Source: Pseudisothecium myosuroides
Lineage: Eukaryota > Streptophyta > Bryopsida > Hypnales > Lembophyllaceae
Reading direction: 5' to 3'
DNA: 64,000 bases
NCBI GenBank assembly: GCA_951799445.1
Contig: OX637287.1
Coordinates: forward strand, 47,955,724-48,019,723
Below are positions 35,141 through 57,186 of the stretch, piece by piece. How positions within the stretch are numbered: position 1 is the stretch's first letter; every line of letters begins with the position of its first letter. The notes below the pieces were generated by a model that was given only the letters and a program-made list of their open reading frames with translations, was not told the DNA's origin and did no database searches. The position numbers were made by a program, and so were the translations under genes.

Positions 35141-36368
35141 TGTACAATGGGGTCCCAATCAAAATGGCGTTTTTGAAATCGCAGTGAAGGAAATTTCAGT
35201 GTTGCCAACTTTGACAGCCTTCCGAGGGCTGACAAATTGATCTTTGACTATGAAATTTTTACCATATCATCATCTTTACGTTAATTATATGTGTACCAAA
35301 TTTCAAGGCTAGATGATTTACACAAAAAAAGATATTTGAAATCTCCCAACATGTGTAGTCGTGAATTTTTTTTCACTACTGCCAACTTTGACACCTTCCC
35401 AAGGACTGAAAAAAATTTCTTTTTCTATGAATTTTTTGGCATAGGACCATCTATATGTTGATTACATGTGTGAAAAATTTCAAGTCCAAAATACCCTCAA
35501 AAAATAGATATTCAAAATCTCCCAACATGTGTAGTTGTGAGAAACAATTTCACTACTACCAACTTTGACACTATCCCAAGGGTTGAAAAATTGTTTATTT
35601 ACCATGAAATTTTTATGATGAAATAATCTCTATGTTAATAACATGTGTGCCAAATTTCAAATTCAAAAGAATCACACAAAAAAATATATGCTAATTCTAC
35701 CAACATGTGTAAAGGTGAGAACGATTTTTTCAACCCTTGGGATAGTGTCATTTTTTGGAAAAAATTTCACACGGATGTAGAAAGTCATTCTCACAACTAC
35801 ACTTGCAGGTAGATTTAGAATATCTTTTTTCCGGTAAATATTCTGGCCTTGAAATTTGGCATAGATTTTATCAATATAGAGATGATCTCATGCCAAAAAT
35901 TTCATGGTAAAATGTTTTTTTTTCAGCCCTTAGGATAGAGTCAAAGTTGGTAGTAGTGAAATTGTTCTTACCTTTACACATGTTGGTAGAATTAGCATAT
36001 ATTTGTTTGAGTGATTCTTTTGAATTTGAAATTTGGCACACATGTTATTAACATAGAGATTATTTCATCATAAAAATTTCATGATAAATAAACAATTTTT
36101 CAACCCTTGGGATAGTGTCAAAGTTGGCAGTAGTGAAAAAAAATTCACGGCTACACATGTTGGGAGATTTCAAATATCTTTTTTTGTGTAAATCATCTGG
36201 CCTTGAAATTTGGTACACATATAATTAACATAAAGATGATGAAATGGTAAAAATTTCATATTCAAAGATCAATTTTTGAGCCCTTGAAAGGCTATCAAAG
36301 TTGGCAACATTGAAATTTCCTTCACTGTGATTTCAAAAACGCCATTTTGATTGGGACCCCATTGTACA
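35141..36368. mobile_element. Giant foldback element 2, arms built of tandem units
   Basis: The ends TGTACAATGGGGTCCCAATC and GATTGGGACCCCATTGTACA are perfect inverted repeats. Each arm of about 600 bp contains about three diverged direct units of roughly 170-180 bp, sharing CCAACATGTGTAG, TTTCACTACT and CCAACTTTGACA, and the units are inverted in the other arm. No coding frame. The outer ends differ from foldback 1. Confidence 0.88.
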
Positions 36369-36779
36369 CTATATGATTATTTATTGCTTTTCTACAAGAA
36401 TGCACTACTTTTGAATTAAGTATTGTTGTAATTGAGACTCATGAACCTCTATGTATACAAACAAAAATATTTGAAGAAATATTTGTTGACTTTGATGACT
36501 TGTAAAGTAACTTTCTTGAACTATAAGGCAACCTAATTGTTAAGGCAACCTAATTTCACTATTTTGTTTTTCAAAAAGAACCTACTGTAAAATAGAGGCA
36601 CCCAAAAGTGTCCCTTGACTTTATGGTGTCCCTTTTTGGGAAGGGAAGTCATTTCAAAACTTAAATGTAGACATACAAAACATAGCTTATTATTTGTTGA
36701 CCCAAAATGAAAAGCCATGTATGGTCAACCTAGATTTGCATTTCAGAACTACTCCCCTTCCTAGAAAGGAATGCCATTC
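36369..36779. other. AT-rich intergenic, nothing recognised
   Basis: No gene or bounded repeat was recognised. Confidence 0.5.
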
Positions 36780-37700
36780 GATACTTGAACGCCATTGGGT
36801 GCTGCAATTCCCAAACAAAAAACAAAACCAACAGCACAGGGACAAACCCAAACCAGCCGCCAGCCGCTTCCTGTCGTCGCTGCAGGTCCTTGAATTCCGT
36901 CCTTTGCTTGTGCTTCCGTCGTCGCCTGATATATTTTCAGTTGCTGTCCTCGCTAGCTGGTGCTGCCGAGCTCGGGTTTCAGCTCCATGATCCTCATCTT
37001 GGAATTCCAGCTAGTCCTAATTGCCGGCTCACTGCTCCAAATTGGCCAGGACGCCTCGTGCGTGGGGGGGCTGGAGATTTCTTCGTACGTGCTAGCTGTT
37101 GATCGACATTCGATCAGTCGCCATATATCGATCGGCCCTCCTAGCTAGTGGCCGGAAAATTCAGCCTTCTGATGGCCCGCAATTCGTACGTCTTGATCGC
37201 TTACCTTCATCTTTGGCCCAAATTTTGGGGTGGTTTTGTTTCGTTTCGTTTGGCTCCGTCGGGCGTTGGATTAATTCTTCACGCTGTCTTGATTTCGTCC
37301 TTTGAAATTCTCGTCCTCTCGATATATCTAGCTGCTGGTCCTTCGATCGATGCTTGCCTCCACCGCAGCTCCGCCGGATTTCCGTCGCGGGATTCTTCAG
37401 ATTTGCTCTCATGATCTGCAGCTCACTTAATTGCCCGGGATCGAGCTGCCACCGATCCTTGCTCGCCCTTTGTCGTTTTCCGAGGAACCCTCGTGATTCC
37501 TAGCTCATCGCCACGTCTTTCTCACGTTGAATGCTCAGCACTGATCGCGACTAGTGGCTCTCTGCACAATCAGAGCTCAAATTTCGAATACTGTACTCGC
37601 CTTGGACTTTAAGATATACTGCAGAAGAAATTTCACCCTCCAGCACCGATGTATCCGGCCAGGTACAGCACTTCTTTGAAGTTAAGAAAGTTCAACACCA
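36780..37700. other. GC-richer, CG-containing island of unknown function
   Basis: The sequence becomes richer in C and CG dinucleotides and contains many GATCGAT, CTAGCTAG and CTCGTC motifs. Several overlapping frames of 60-105 codons on both strands have no recognisable domain. A GT donor-like site follows ATGTATCCGGCCAG at about 37650-37663. It could be the leader of a non-coding transcript or a gene relic. Confidence 0.4.
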
Positions 37701-38914
37701 GACCCAACTTTGAATCCTCAGAATTTTTTTTTATCGCCTATTCTCTCCCTCAAAAAGCCCTGAAAATTTCTACTGTAGCACTTTCTAATCACTTCACCCT
37801 TCAATCAATTCATTAGTCAAGTTCGCACAAGCAAACCCCCTGAAATTCCTTGACAAAACTCCCCCAAACCCTAAATCAGCCCTCTCTAATAACACAGAAT
37901 TTCAGTTCCCGAACCCTCATAAGTCTCCCCCCTAATCCTTCCATAATTTCTGCCCAAAATCACTCATGGGAAGAAACCTATTCGACAAAGCAATAGATGC
38001 TAATTATTAAAAATTACTTAACCTCGAAGCACTCGACCATCCACTAAGTAGTGATTATGGATGTTGTGACAATTGCACTTCATCCGATTAATATTTAAGA
38101 AAATCATATTAATACAAAGAAAATCATAGTCTGTATAGTACATCAATGGAGAAGCCAAAAGAATGATCTACATGAATCAATGATATGGAATGCTAATGGA
38201 GTTTGAATTATGTACTAAAAACAATTCAAATGTAAGCTTATTATCTTTAGGTCAAGTACCAAGGGGTTAAAATCACCAAACTTACATAAACAAAATACAA
38301 ATGTATAGATATGAGATAAAAGTAGTTTCCATCCAAAATTGATGAAAAATCTTAAAATACTTAGACAGAAAAATTTAAAATACTTAGTTTGCATATTTTG
38401 TTTTGATATGTGAAGATGACGCTAAGAACACGATGGTAGGAACATTGAAAAGTGTCACTTTTTCTACTGAGCATAGTTATTCTATTATAAGATTGGTCAA
38501 ATTTTGATATTTCCTTATTTGCAAATGAAAGGAGATTCCAAGTCACTAAAGGATGTGACATTTGGATAATGCATGCAAAATGTAAGAAGGATCAAAGTTT
38601 TTGGATAGACGTTCAAAAATCCTTTCTTCAACAATAGATAAATATTGATTTAGAAGATGTACACAAAATTTGTTATATTTGTGTGACACTTTCAAACACA
38701 CTATATGTGTATGTACCTGCCTTTATCTTTAAATGACAAGCCAAGCCCCTCAGTTTTTAGTTTCAAATATATCTTTAACATAAAATGGCTTTAGGATTTT
38801 CTTAGAATGTTTCAACCCACATGACTGACTTCAATAGTGAATAAAGCTTTGCTTTTAGGCTGCAAAGTCATAGCGATGTTCATTGATCAATTTTATATGC
38901 TCTAACTGCACAAA
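37701..38914. other. Intergenic, nothing clearly recognised
   Basis: No gene. Around 38600-38690 there is moderate similarity to auxin carrier intron 6 near 17690-17750 (TATTGATTTAGAAGATGTAC with TATTGATTTACAAGATTTAC), which suggests another old dispersed repeat. Confidence 0.45.
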
Positions 38915-39311
38915 CTAAGGTAGGAGGCTCTAAAATGGCATAGGCATTAAGAATAGAACCTATAAATGGTTGTGAAATGGACATGAGCTGGTTCTAAAAT
39001 TGACTTCTATAATCCTTGAATGAATCAAGGCAAAAAACATTGTTGATTGCAAGAGCCAATCATTCTCTTCGCTTTCCACATTTTTCTATAGAATTGCAAG
39101 TAAACCGTTTCTGTAAGACCTAGGGTTGTAAATAGGGACCTATCACCCAACTTGTTTGAAAATTCATAAGTAATTCAAAAATGCTCGGAAAAATACGAAA
39201 CCACTTGTGTTAAATTCCTCATCTATTTCTCTTTGTTTGAAAAATGAGCTAAAATTATTCCCATCCAATGAAATACACGAAAAAGGCGGACCAGCCTTTA
39301 GATGTGCCATT
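38915..39311 (+). repeat. Dispersed repeat E, copy 2 (no TTAA insertion)
   Basis: Matches 14080-14471 (TTGCAAGAGCCAATCATT, AAAATTCATAAGTAATTCAA, GACCAGCC). It continues CCTTTAGATG where copy 1 has CCCTTAA, element, TTAAATGG, so it is the unoccupied counterpart of the element at 14472-15119. Confidence 0.7.
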
Positions 39312-39435
39312 TTTGAGCCTCCTACCTTAGAGACAAGACCCAATACCCACTCACGACCCACTTCAAAGAGATTTTTGATTCCCGCTTGGGCTGCCCAGTA
39401 GGCCATCAAATGATGGTTATCTGTAATCCAGCGGC

Positions 39436-39560
39436 GTGTGGAAGGGGGTCTTGGAGGGGATCTTGGAGGGGATCTTGGAGGGGGTCTTGGAGGGGGTCTT
39501 GGAGGGGATCTTGGAGGGGGTCTTGGAGGATGCCTTGGAGGATGCCTTGGAGGATACCTT
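39436..39560. repeat. 12-bp minisatellite
   Basis: About ten head-to-tail copies of GATCTTGGAGGG or GGTCTTGGAGGG, drifting to TGCCTTGGAGGA. The frames over it (RGSW repeats on plus, PPRP/PPRS on minus) come from the repeat and are not evidence of a protein. Confidence 0.93.
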
Positions 39561-40951
39561 TCAGTAGTTTGATTGTCAGGAAGATTCCCAAAATTCATGT
39601 TGTTTTGCCCAAAATTAGGGTTTTAGAAATTCCCGAGACAGCACTCTTCCCCGATCGCTTCGGTTTGCAAATAACTTACCGCTTCAATCATCCTGTCTGC
39701 AGACCATGGTGGTCACGTGGAGGTTGTTGAGCGAATTGGAGCTTCAATTCTCCTGGAACTCTAATTTCGTAACGCTTTAACAGGCAGCTGGAAGACATTA
39801 GCAGGTGCACAATGTGAATTATTTTATCTCATGGAATCCATGATCTCTCTCTCTTCTTCCTCTTCTTAATGCTCAGCAGTCTCTATTTCAATTTTTAAAA
39901 TCAAAAGAGTTCTTAAACCCTAGTTTTGTGGTTACGGTAATTCACCGCCGTGTGATCGCTTCAGAGTAATTTGTGGCGTTGCATTGTAGTTTTTGAGGTT
40001 CAGATGCCCAGCGATTGTAGTGCTTTTAGAATGCATATTGTATTGATTTCCCAAGTGACTCGTTTCATTGAAACCCTAAAATCTTTTTCGTGCAAAGCTC
40101 CGTGATAACACAATTCAAGTTTCGGAGTTCTGTGGATTTCAGTCTGAATTGCATAGTGTCGGAGTGCGGGTGCTGGCATTGGTTGAGAATTAGGTCATCG
40201 AAGTTCACGAGTGCTAGATTGACGTTTCCGTCGTCTTGAGTGTGGTACGGTCGCATTTTTATCTTAAGTGATTTCAGGATCAACAAGCAATGGGTGGATT
40301 ACTATCTATGTAGTGTTTTCTATCGCGGCTGTGAGGAATCTAGTGAATTTACTGCATTCACTTGATATGCTCGTTCTAGAGTTCCAGTGTCTTTTGTTGG
40401 GTAGCGGAAACCTTGTCGAACGTAATTATACTTAGAAGATACACCATCCGAAATTCAACATACAGGTTTAGCCCTGAGATGGAATGGAAGTACGTAGTAA
40501 TTACAACTGTTGCACCCTTTCCAAGAGAACTTTAATCGTCAAAATTGTCAGTAGCCTTCAAAATTAAGCAATGGAAGTTGAAGATTTCTTCGGAAGTTGT
40601 CCAATTAACGGGTAGTCTAGTATTAACATTAAATTCCCTATGATTTCCGCTTTAAAAATCTGTACAATATTTTTGGAGTATTGGAAAGTACAGAGCGCTA
40701 TGATTCTCTTTCTGTTGCTAATGCGCTGTTTTAATTTTTCACCCTTAAACCTCAGTCAAACGGTGGGATCTAAAAAATGTCGCTTGTAGGATAGGATACG
40801 TTATGTTTATATTAGCGTGGCACTTGCAAATGCCATCGCTACTGTACCCCAGGTTGCAACCTTCACGTAGTAACACAGTTTCGAACTACTGTCTTGTTTT
40901 TGTATCGGAAAATTCTGTGGTCTGCACCGACAAGTTTTTAAAATATTATGA
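39561..40951. other. Upstream region of the RNA polymerase III gene
   Basis: No coding gene was recognised. It probably contains the promoter and leader of the gene starting at 41170. The base composition is more balanced from about 39900 onward. Confidence 0.5.
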
Positions 40952-40980
40952 GGGTTTAGGGTTTAGGTTTTAGGGTTCTA
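40952..40980 (+). promoter_or_regulatory. Telo-box-like cluster upstream of RPC1
   Basis: GGGTTTAGGGTTTAGG then TTTTAGGGTTC; the reverse complement contains AAACCCTAAACCC. It lies about 190 bp upstream of the start codon. Telo boxes (AAACCCTA) are known promoter elements of plant genes for ribosomes and the translation machinery, so a Pol III subunit gene is a sensible place for one. Function here is inferred. Confidence 0.5.
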
Positions 40981-41169
40981 GCTTAAATTAGAAAGCTCAT
41001 GTTCATCTCTTTGCGGTTAGGTTTGCAGTGCTCTCATCAAGCTTCATTTCTTCGATAGCCCCGAATGACGTTCTGTGTGCTATCTTGTGATTATCATGTT
41101 CTGATGGGCTTAGAAACTGGCAGGGAGGACTGGTGAGGAGGAACCGATTGGTAGACAGAAATTTTAGTG

Positions 41170-51311
<10,142 letters not shown>

Positions 51312-52740
51312 CGTATTGAAACATAGAATACCTTGCTACCGATAAGTTGCGGCCTCTGCAAGCTTTCTTTGTTGAATCCGCGTTGGCTGGACTGGCATAC
51401 AATTCAATGCTCGTAAGCTCTTCTGTCCCTTCGCCCCTCATTTTTAATATTGAGTAGAGGTTCATGCCTGTTCTTCCTTAAAATTGTGATGTGTAGGTTA
51501 ATTCCCTTTTCAATGAAACAGAATTTTTGTTGACAAGCAAAAGTAATGGCTATCGTCTGTGGTTTTCATGCATTTTGAAATCGTTTACAATGGCATGTGC
51601 AGGTCATCCAAATGGTTCCCAAGTGACGGGTAAAAACACAATTTATGAGTGTACGAAATTCGGCTTTTTCTGTGACAGTTTTTCTGAAACATCTGTGAGA
51701 TGCATAAGGGAGGCAACCCATTTCTGATCTCTTAAGAACATCTGACCATCTGCAGGGCAGGTTTCTTCACTGGGGAAATTTTCCCATGTGCGGAAGTAGA
51801 CTTTGGAAGGTTTTCATAATTTTCCAGATTTTTATTTCTCAAAACATAAATACTGTGAATTTTTCAGCGGAAGGTTCTATTCCTCCCATACCAGTGATGT
51901 AGGGCTTGCTATTTCCGATCATGGTCTGAAAAGAAAATCGACCAAGGGGTGGTTGCAATGTTGAGAGTCTTGTAGCCAATCAAAATGCGCCACAATTGCC
52001 TTGGGAACCGCACCATAATTAATCATGGTTATTCTCCTCCTTCACGGAAAGAGAACAATCTACATAGCAAGAAGGGGGGGTGATCAGGAATGGGTTGCGT
52101 CCTATATGTAGACTTGGGAAGATTATTAAACCATTACTTTGATTGGGGAGTTTTTTCCATACTAGAACATTACATTATGGTGAAGGCTGTAATAGATTGG
52201 TAATTCTTATGATCTTTTGAATGGCATCCTGCAGTGAGAATTTATTTGGAAGAAAATTTGGGCTAGGAATTGTGCTCACAGTTTATGCTGTATTCAAATG
52301 TTTATAAGTATGTCAATACCTTCTCTGTTGTTTCTCACTGAATCCTGTGTTCTGTATGGCGAATCTCACCTTGGGATCGTGATGTTATCTTCTTGGATAT
52401 CAACCTTAACCCCTGAAAAGAATGGAGAACCAACGGAGTCCTCAAAATGTGCAAAAATCCATATTTGACAAGTGAAACAATTGTATTGGACATCTGCATG
52501 ATCTTAGAATATTAGTAGTTGTGCCATGATCTGATGCAAAATGTCTAATATTTGGAAATAAGAATGGGGGTTATGAGATGTACTCTATAGCCCATCATAT
52601 GAGACTATTTTTGTATTTTAGATCAAATATAGTATGTAGTATAATTTAATGAAGCATGTGAGATTAGGTAGAGGTACTTTCAAACATTGAGACATGATTG
52701 CAAACATAGGTCAAGGTTGTAGTATTTTCAAAGGATGATT
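51312..52740. other. Downstream region of RPC1
   Basis: Should contain the 3' untranslated region. TTAACCCCTGAAAAG at about 52406 resembles a solitary TTAA-family terminus, but no partner was found. No gene was recognised. Confidence 0.5.
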
Positions 52741-52784
52741 GGCATAGTCTGTAATCATTGTATAATAGGGTACAATACTCTTAC

Positions 52785-54005
52785 AAATTGCCCAATCTTG
52801 CCATTAAAAGATATTTTGCATAGTGTAGAAAAGAATTTTAAAAATTCATTTTGCATAATAAACAATCAAGTACACCAATTTCAGTTTCAAAAAAGCAAAA
52901 TTTTATTTTTAGTAAACTTTTAAAGTCAATGTTTATGGATTTATATAATATTTCATTGAAAACAATTGTTGCTGATTATTTTAATTTCATTGTAGAGATA
53001 TGTAGGAAACATTTATACGCACATCTTTCATATTAAAAAACGCCCCATTAAATAACAGAAATACTCCCTTTGTCCCACTAAAAAACTCAAAAAAGCTTCC
53101 CCAAAAGGGATTAATTATATTTTTAGTCTTTGTGCCAGTGATACATGCATTAAAAAACCAGCAACCCATCTCTTAGATCTATGCAAAATCTTCAACTTAG
53201 ATGCCGTTGTTTAGGCACCTAAAATCTATGAAGAAAGTATCATATTTGAACATAATTTGTAAATGTTGCCAGCTCCGTTGTTCTTGATGATTTAAAAGTT
53301 GGTGGCAACAATGGGATTCTAAAAGCATCTGTCCCAACCTAAATACCTGCAAGAAAGAAACCTAGCCCACTTCAAGAACAAATTTTCATAGTGCCAAAGC
53401 GGTCATTGAATCCATCATCAACACTATTATCTAAAGAAACACAACAAGTACAAGTTGCTTCAAATGGGCAAGGCCAAATTTCCTAGGACAGGAATGCTCC
53501 CCAATCTCTTGACTTGTCCCCATGAGGTTGTTCAACACAGCCAACACTTACTCAATGGTCAAAATAATAAAACGGAGCTTTTTAGTGGGATAAGAATTGT
53601 GCCTGATTTGGAGGTTTTTAATGGGACAAAGGGTGTATGATCTATGAAGAATTCAATGCAAGGTGTTGTATGACCAAATTTGTAAAATAAATATCTCTAT
53701 GTTAGTTAATTAGATTTTTGCAAAGTAATTACAGTACCATCATGCTCAAATGTACAAAATTATTTACCATGTGAGGGGCAAATAGAGAAATCTAATTGTA
53801 ATAAAGAGATATCTCTTTTACAAAATTTGGACATTGTCACCTCAACATTGAAATCTCTATAGAAATAATTAATTGTGAAACTTTTTTGGAAATGCTTGTT
53901 GAAGGGAAGATGTGCGTATGGATGTTTCCTACATGTTTCTACAATCAAATTTAAAAAATTCATCATCAATGTTTTTCAATGAATTATCATGTAAAAGCAT
54001 GAAAA
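52785..54005. repeat. Large imperfect inverted repeat around a Stowaway-like element
   Basis: ATGTAGGAAACATTTATACGC near 53000 is mirrored by GCGTATGGATGTTTCCTACAT near 53915-53935, with further weak pairing outwards. The centre contains the element at 53062-53639. It may be a nested foldback. Confidence 0.55.
53062..53639. mobile_element. Stowaway-like element, long copy
   Basis: The left end ACTCCCTTTGTCCCACTAAA pairs with the right end TTTTTAATGGGACAAAGGGTGT. It is about 578 bp, and a second, inner TTTTTAGTGGGAT block (about 53580) repeats the terminal motif. The ends match those of the short hairpin at 17007-17101. No transposase frame. Confidence 0.7.
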
Positions 54006-54096
54006 TTAAATTAAAAATTTCACTGAATACGATCCTCAAAGACACAATAGAAGTTGTATATCAATGCATAATTTTTGCCTAGAAGAACCTAAATTA

Positions 54097-54815
54097 ATAC
54101 ACGGGTCATTGCAAGAAACACCTGCCAATTTTGGCTCAAAACGGCCATATTACTCGAATTTGTGGCTTTTGGAATAAATTTTTTTAAATAAAATAAAATA
54201 TGGATAATTTATAAAGCATTAAAAAATGATATGTGTAAAAATTCAGACCTAAAAAAATTTATCTCTAAGAGTTATGCACGGTCAAAGAGGGTTGAAAAAT
54301 GCAAGAAAATAGACAATTTGGAATTTAATTTTTAGAAAATAGTAAAAAAATTCTAAAAATTCTAAAAAAAAGCCATTTTTCCTAACTTATAGATTTTCCT
54401 TTTCACCAATTTTCACCTTTGGAAAAATAAAATTGGATTCTCTACACTTGTGCAAAGGTAGTGCACTTTGAGCACATGTGGAAGGTGGAAAATTTACTAT
54501 TTTTTAAAAATCCTTTGTAGGCTTGTGTAACTTTAGTAGAAGTCCTAGTATACCAATTTTTAGCTTCAAATTCGGATTTTTGGGTGAAAAATAGTACTAA
54601 AACCCCTCAAAATGGCCAAGGTAGACATCCAATTGGGGGCTGTTTAAAAATAGTAAAACAAATTTAAAAAAATCCAAAAAATTACTCAACATCTGCAATT
54701 ACCACATGTACCTTCATTTTGCAACTTTTGCATTGATTGTCCAAAAGTTATGAGCACAAAACCACTTGTCCAAGGTTAAGGGGACAAAAAAAAGATTAAG
54801 TGTTTCTTGCAATCA
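54097..54815. mobile_element. Inverted-repeat element related to foldback 1
   Basis: The left end GGGTCATTGCAAGAAACACC is mirrored by AAGTGTTTCTTGCAATCACC on the right. The terminal motif and part of the interior (the block around GGGGCTGTTTAAAAATAGTAAA) resemble one arm of the foldback at 33366-34455. It is probably a non-folded family member. Confidence 0.65.
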
Positions 54816-55115
54816 CCTGCACTTCTAATGCCCCTAGTTTTGTAGTTGATGCCAAGCCCAATTTTACAATACCAAAGCATACCCAAATGACATTTTAGTA
54901 CTTTGAGACTCTAGTTTTTATTTTGAGCCGGGCCACCTATTGCTAAGAAGTCAAAGGGTTAAACTAAACTAAAAATTACAATCTCCAATACATCGTAAAA
55001 ACACCATTTTCAAGATTTGGAGAGGGAATCATTTAAGTACCCTACTTGTACATCTTGCTATTTCAACTCCTAACCAACAATAAGTTTCCTAGTGTGCAAA
55101 AGAAAAAAAATCACA

Positions 55116-55381
55116 CATTAGATGAGATTCACCTACTAAACAAGGCCGTGAATTCCCCAGAGTTTCCAAATAGTGGGAACCCTGCTGTAGTAGCAGTCTG
55201 ATGTGGCACGACGACTGCCACATCAAATAATAATATTTAATTATTTTTAAAAATTATTTTTAGTATTTTAATATTTTTTCTATTTTTTTATAATTTAAAT
55301 ATTTTGACTGCGGTACTGTTCAATACAACCATGGGAACGGGGTTGAAAGGGCCCTCCAATGCCCCCAAAAAACATCTAATG
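55116..55381. mobile_element. Short inverted-repeat element, CATTAGATG ends
   Basis: CATTAGATG at the left and CATCTAATG at the right bound about 266 bp. The interior has the TCTGATGTGGCA / TGCCACATCA palindrome. It resembles the element at 4062-4298 in ends and interior. Confidence 0.65.
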
Positions 55382-57186
55382 TCATTGATGATGTCAATAG
55401 TACTCCGTACTATTTTGGAGGTGAATAGCAGAATTGGAAAACAACTGCATAAAACACTTTTTTTTTGTTTTAAAGAAAATGTTTTGTTGTAGGACTACAC
55501 ATTAATCTCACTTTTCATCTAGAAATCATAGAAATGGGCTTAGAGCAAACTTCCACGCTGCGCCAGAATTGCTAGCCAATAAGTCTTGGATTCTTCTCTT
55601 GCAATGACCAATTCTTGTACAATGAAATCTGTTCTTCATACTTGACCCCCCTAAACTTCTTTTGACAAATTTTCATGAGAATCATACTTGATTTTGGCAC
55701 TAGTTCCTCTAAAAAAACTATATGAAAAATGGATGAAATTGCTAAACCCTTCTCAAAAAAAAATACTAGATTCGCGAATATTTGGATAAATGCTACTACA
55801 AACAGATAATTCTATGGATGACCGTACGCATCTACTAGATGATTCTATCCATTTTTTTCCTTCCATCAACATTCCAGGTGGCAAGTCGCTCTATTGCCCA
55901 AATCACACAAAAAAAAATTGGCTGCCCGGGCCCTTGGAGATGCTCTTAATCCCAAAAGTTAAAGTTAAAGTTAAAGTTAAAGTTAAAGTTAAAAGCCGTG
56001 TCGGGAACTCTGACTGACATTCCCCGCGTGATCAACGAAAGTCGGATGAAAAAATATTCATCCATCTATCCAACCATCCGTCCAGACTCCCGAGGTCAAA
56101 GGGGTCCGCCCGCTCGTGTGCCTCAACTGGCGACGCTTTCAGCGGCGAATTCCATCCGCCAAATGAAAATTTTCCCGAAGATCCCGAAATGTTGGCAACC
56201 CCCGAGCTCCCTGAACAAAATCACACAAAACCCAAGAAAAACCGCATTCCCAAGCCCACGAAACCTCCTCTGAAATCTGAATCCAAGGCAAGCTCAGCTC
56301 AGCTATGGCCGCAGCCTCTTGCGAATGCGGTAAGAATTCTTCCACATGTTGTTGTTGTTGTTGCCTCCATTGCAGCGCCGCCCAACTTACTGTACGACTC
56401 GTATATTTTTTTTTCAACTCCCGGGGTCCGCCATCACGAAGCAAGTGACGAGAATCGTCAGAAGCGGAGCTTGGTCTCTGTTGTTTTGAGACTTGGCAGT
56501 TCGATTAACTTAGTTCGTGACTTGACCGAGTGGCGAGGCTCATCGGGACTAGGACGTGGCCTTCCTCGAGATTTTAACTTAGTACTTCTTTTTTGGTTGC
56601 GTGCGGTGTCGATTGAAGAAGAAGAGGATTCGCAGGTGCTGCCGAATTGAGATTTCAGGTGGTTTGGGTGGTGGATCTCTAGTTGTTGAACATTAATAAT
56701 CTTCTGGTGGTTCTCTGAGCTTCCGCCGTGTGGTTCTGGACCTTGCTTGTGGTTTTTCTGGCCATCGCCGAGGTTTTGGAAGAGATCTAGGCGGGGATTC
56801 ACTATTATGGAGCTTAATTTATTAGGCAAGAGTGGGATTCAAGTGTTGATTTGAGGAGTAACCCCGCCTTTCGGTACCTTTTAGATCTCCTTTAACAATT
56901 CAGCCGGCACGGAAGATGGTCTGTGAAATGGAAGTTTTGGATTGCAGGTTTTGAGGATGATCGGTTGGCTGAGATTGTTTGCTCTCTGTCTGTTTTGTTT
57001 GTAGGATCAGAGCGTTATTGTCGGAGAGGGGATCTCCATCCGTGGACTTAGCTCGTTTTCTTAAGCTCTAGTGGAGATTCTCAATGTTTGTCAAATTGGA
57101 GAAGAAGCAAAATCGGCAGGGGAAGAAAACGAGCGTTGCAAGTGAAACCCTAGAGCGAGGTTGCGCCCTACAGAATCTTCTAGGCG
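55382..57186. other. Upstream and probable leader region of the RME-8-like gene
   Basis: From about 56000 the DNA becomes richer in CG. ATGGCCGCAGCC at 56305 is followed by a donor-like GTAAGAA at about 56330, so an upstream exon or an untranslated exon with an intron ending before 57187 is possible. Frames of 91-153 codons here show no recognisable domain. Confidence 0.45.
55954..55994. repeat. (AAAGTT)n microsatellite
   Basis: About six and a half units of AAAGTT. The Lys/Val run in the overlapping frame is an artefact. Confidence 0.92.

Noticed and set aside
39164..39598. 144-codon minus-strand frame rich in Pro and Arg, and plus-strand RGSW repeats
   Set aside because: Both are produced by the 12-bp minisatellite; the flanks show no coding signal.
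40952..40980. Interstitial telomere marking a chromosome fusion
   Set aside because: There are only about three imperfect repeats, and telo-box-like motifs of this size are common in plant promoters.
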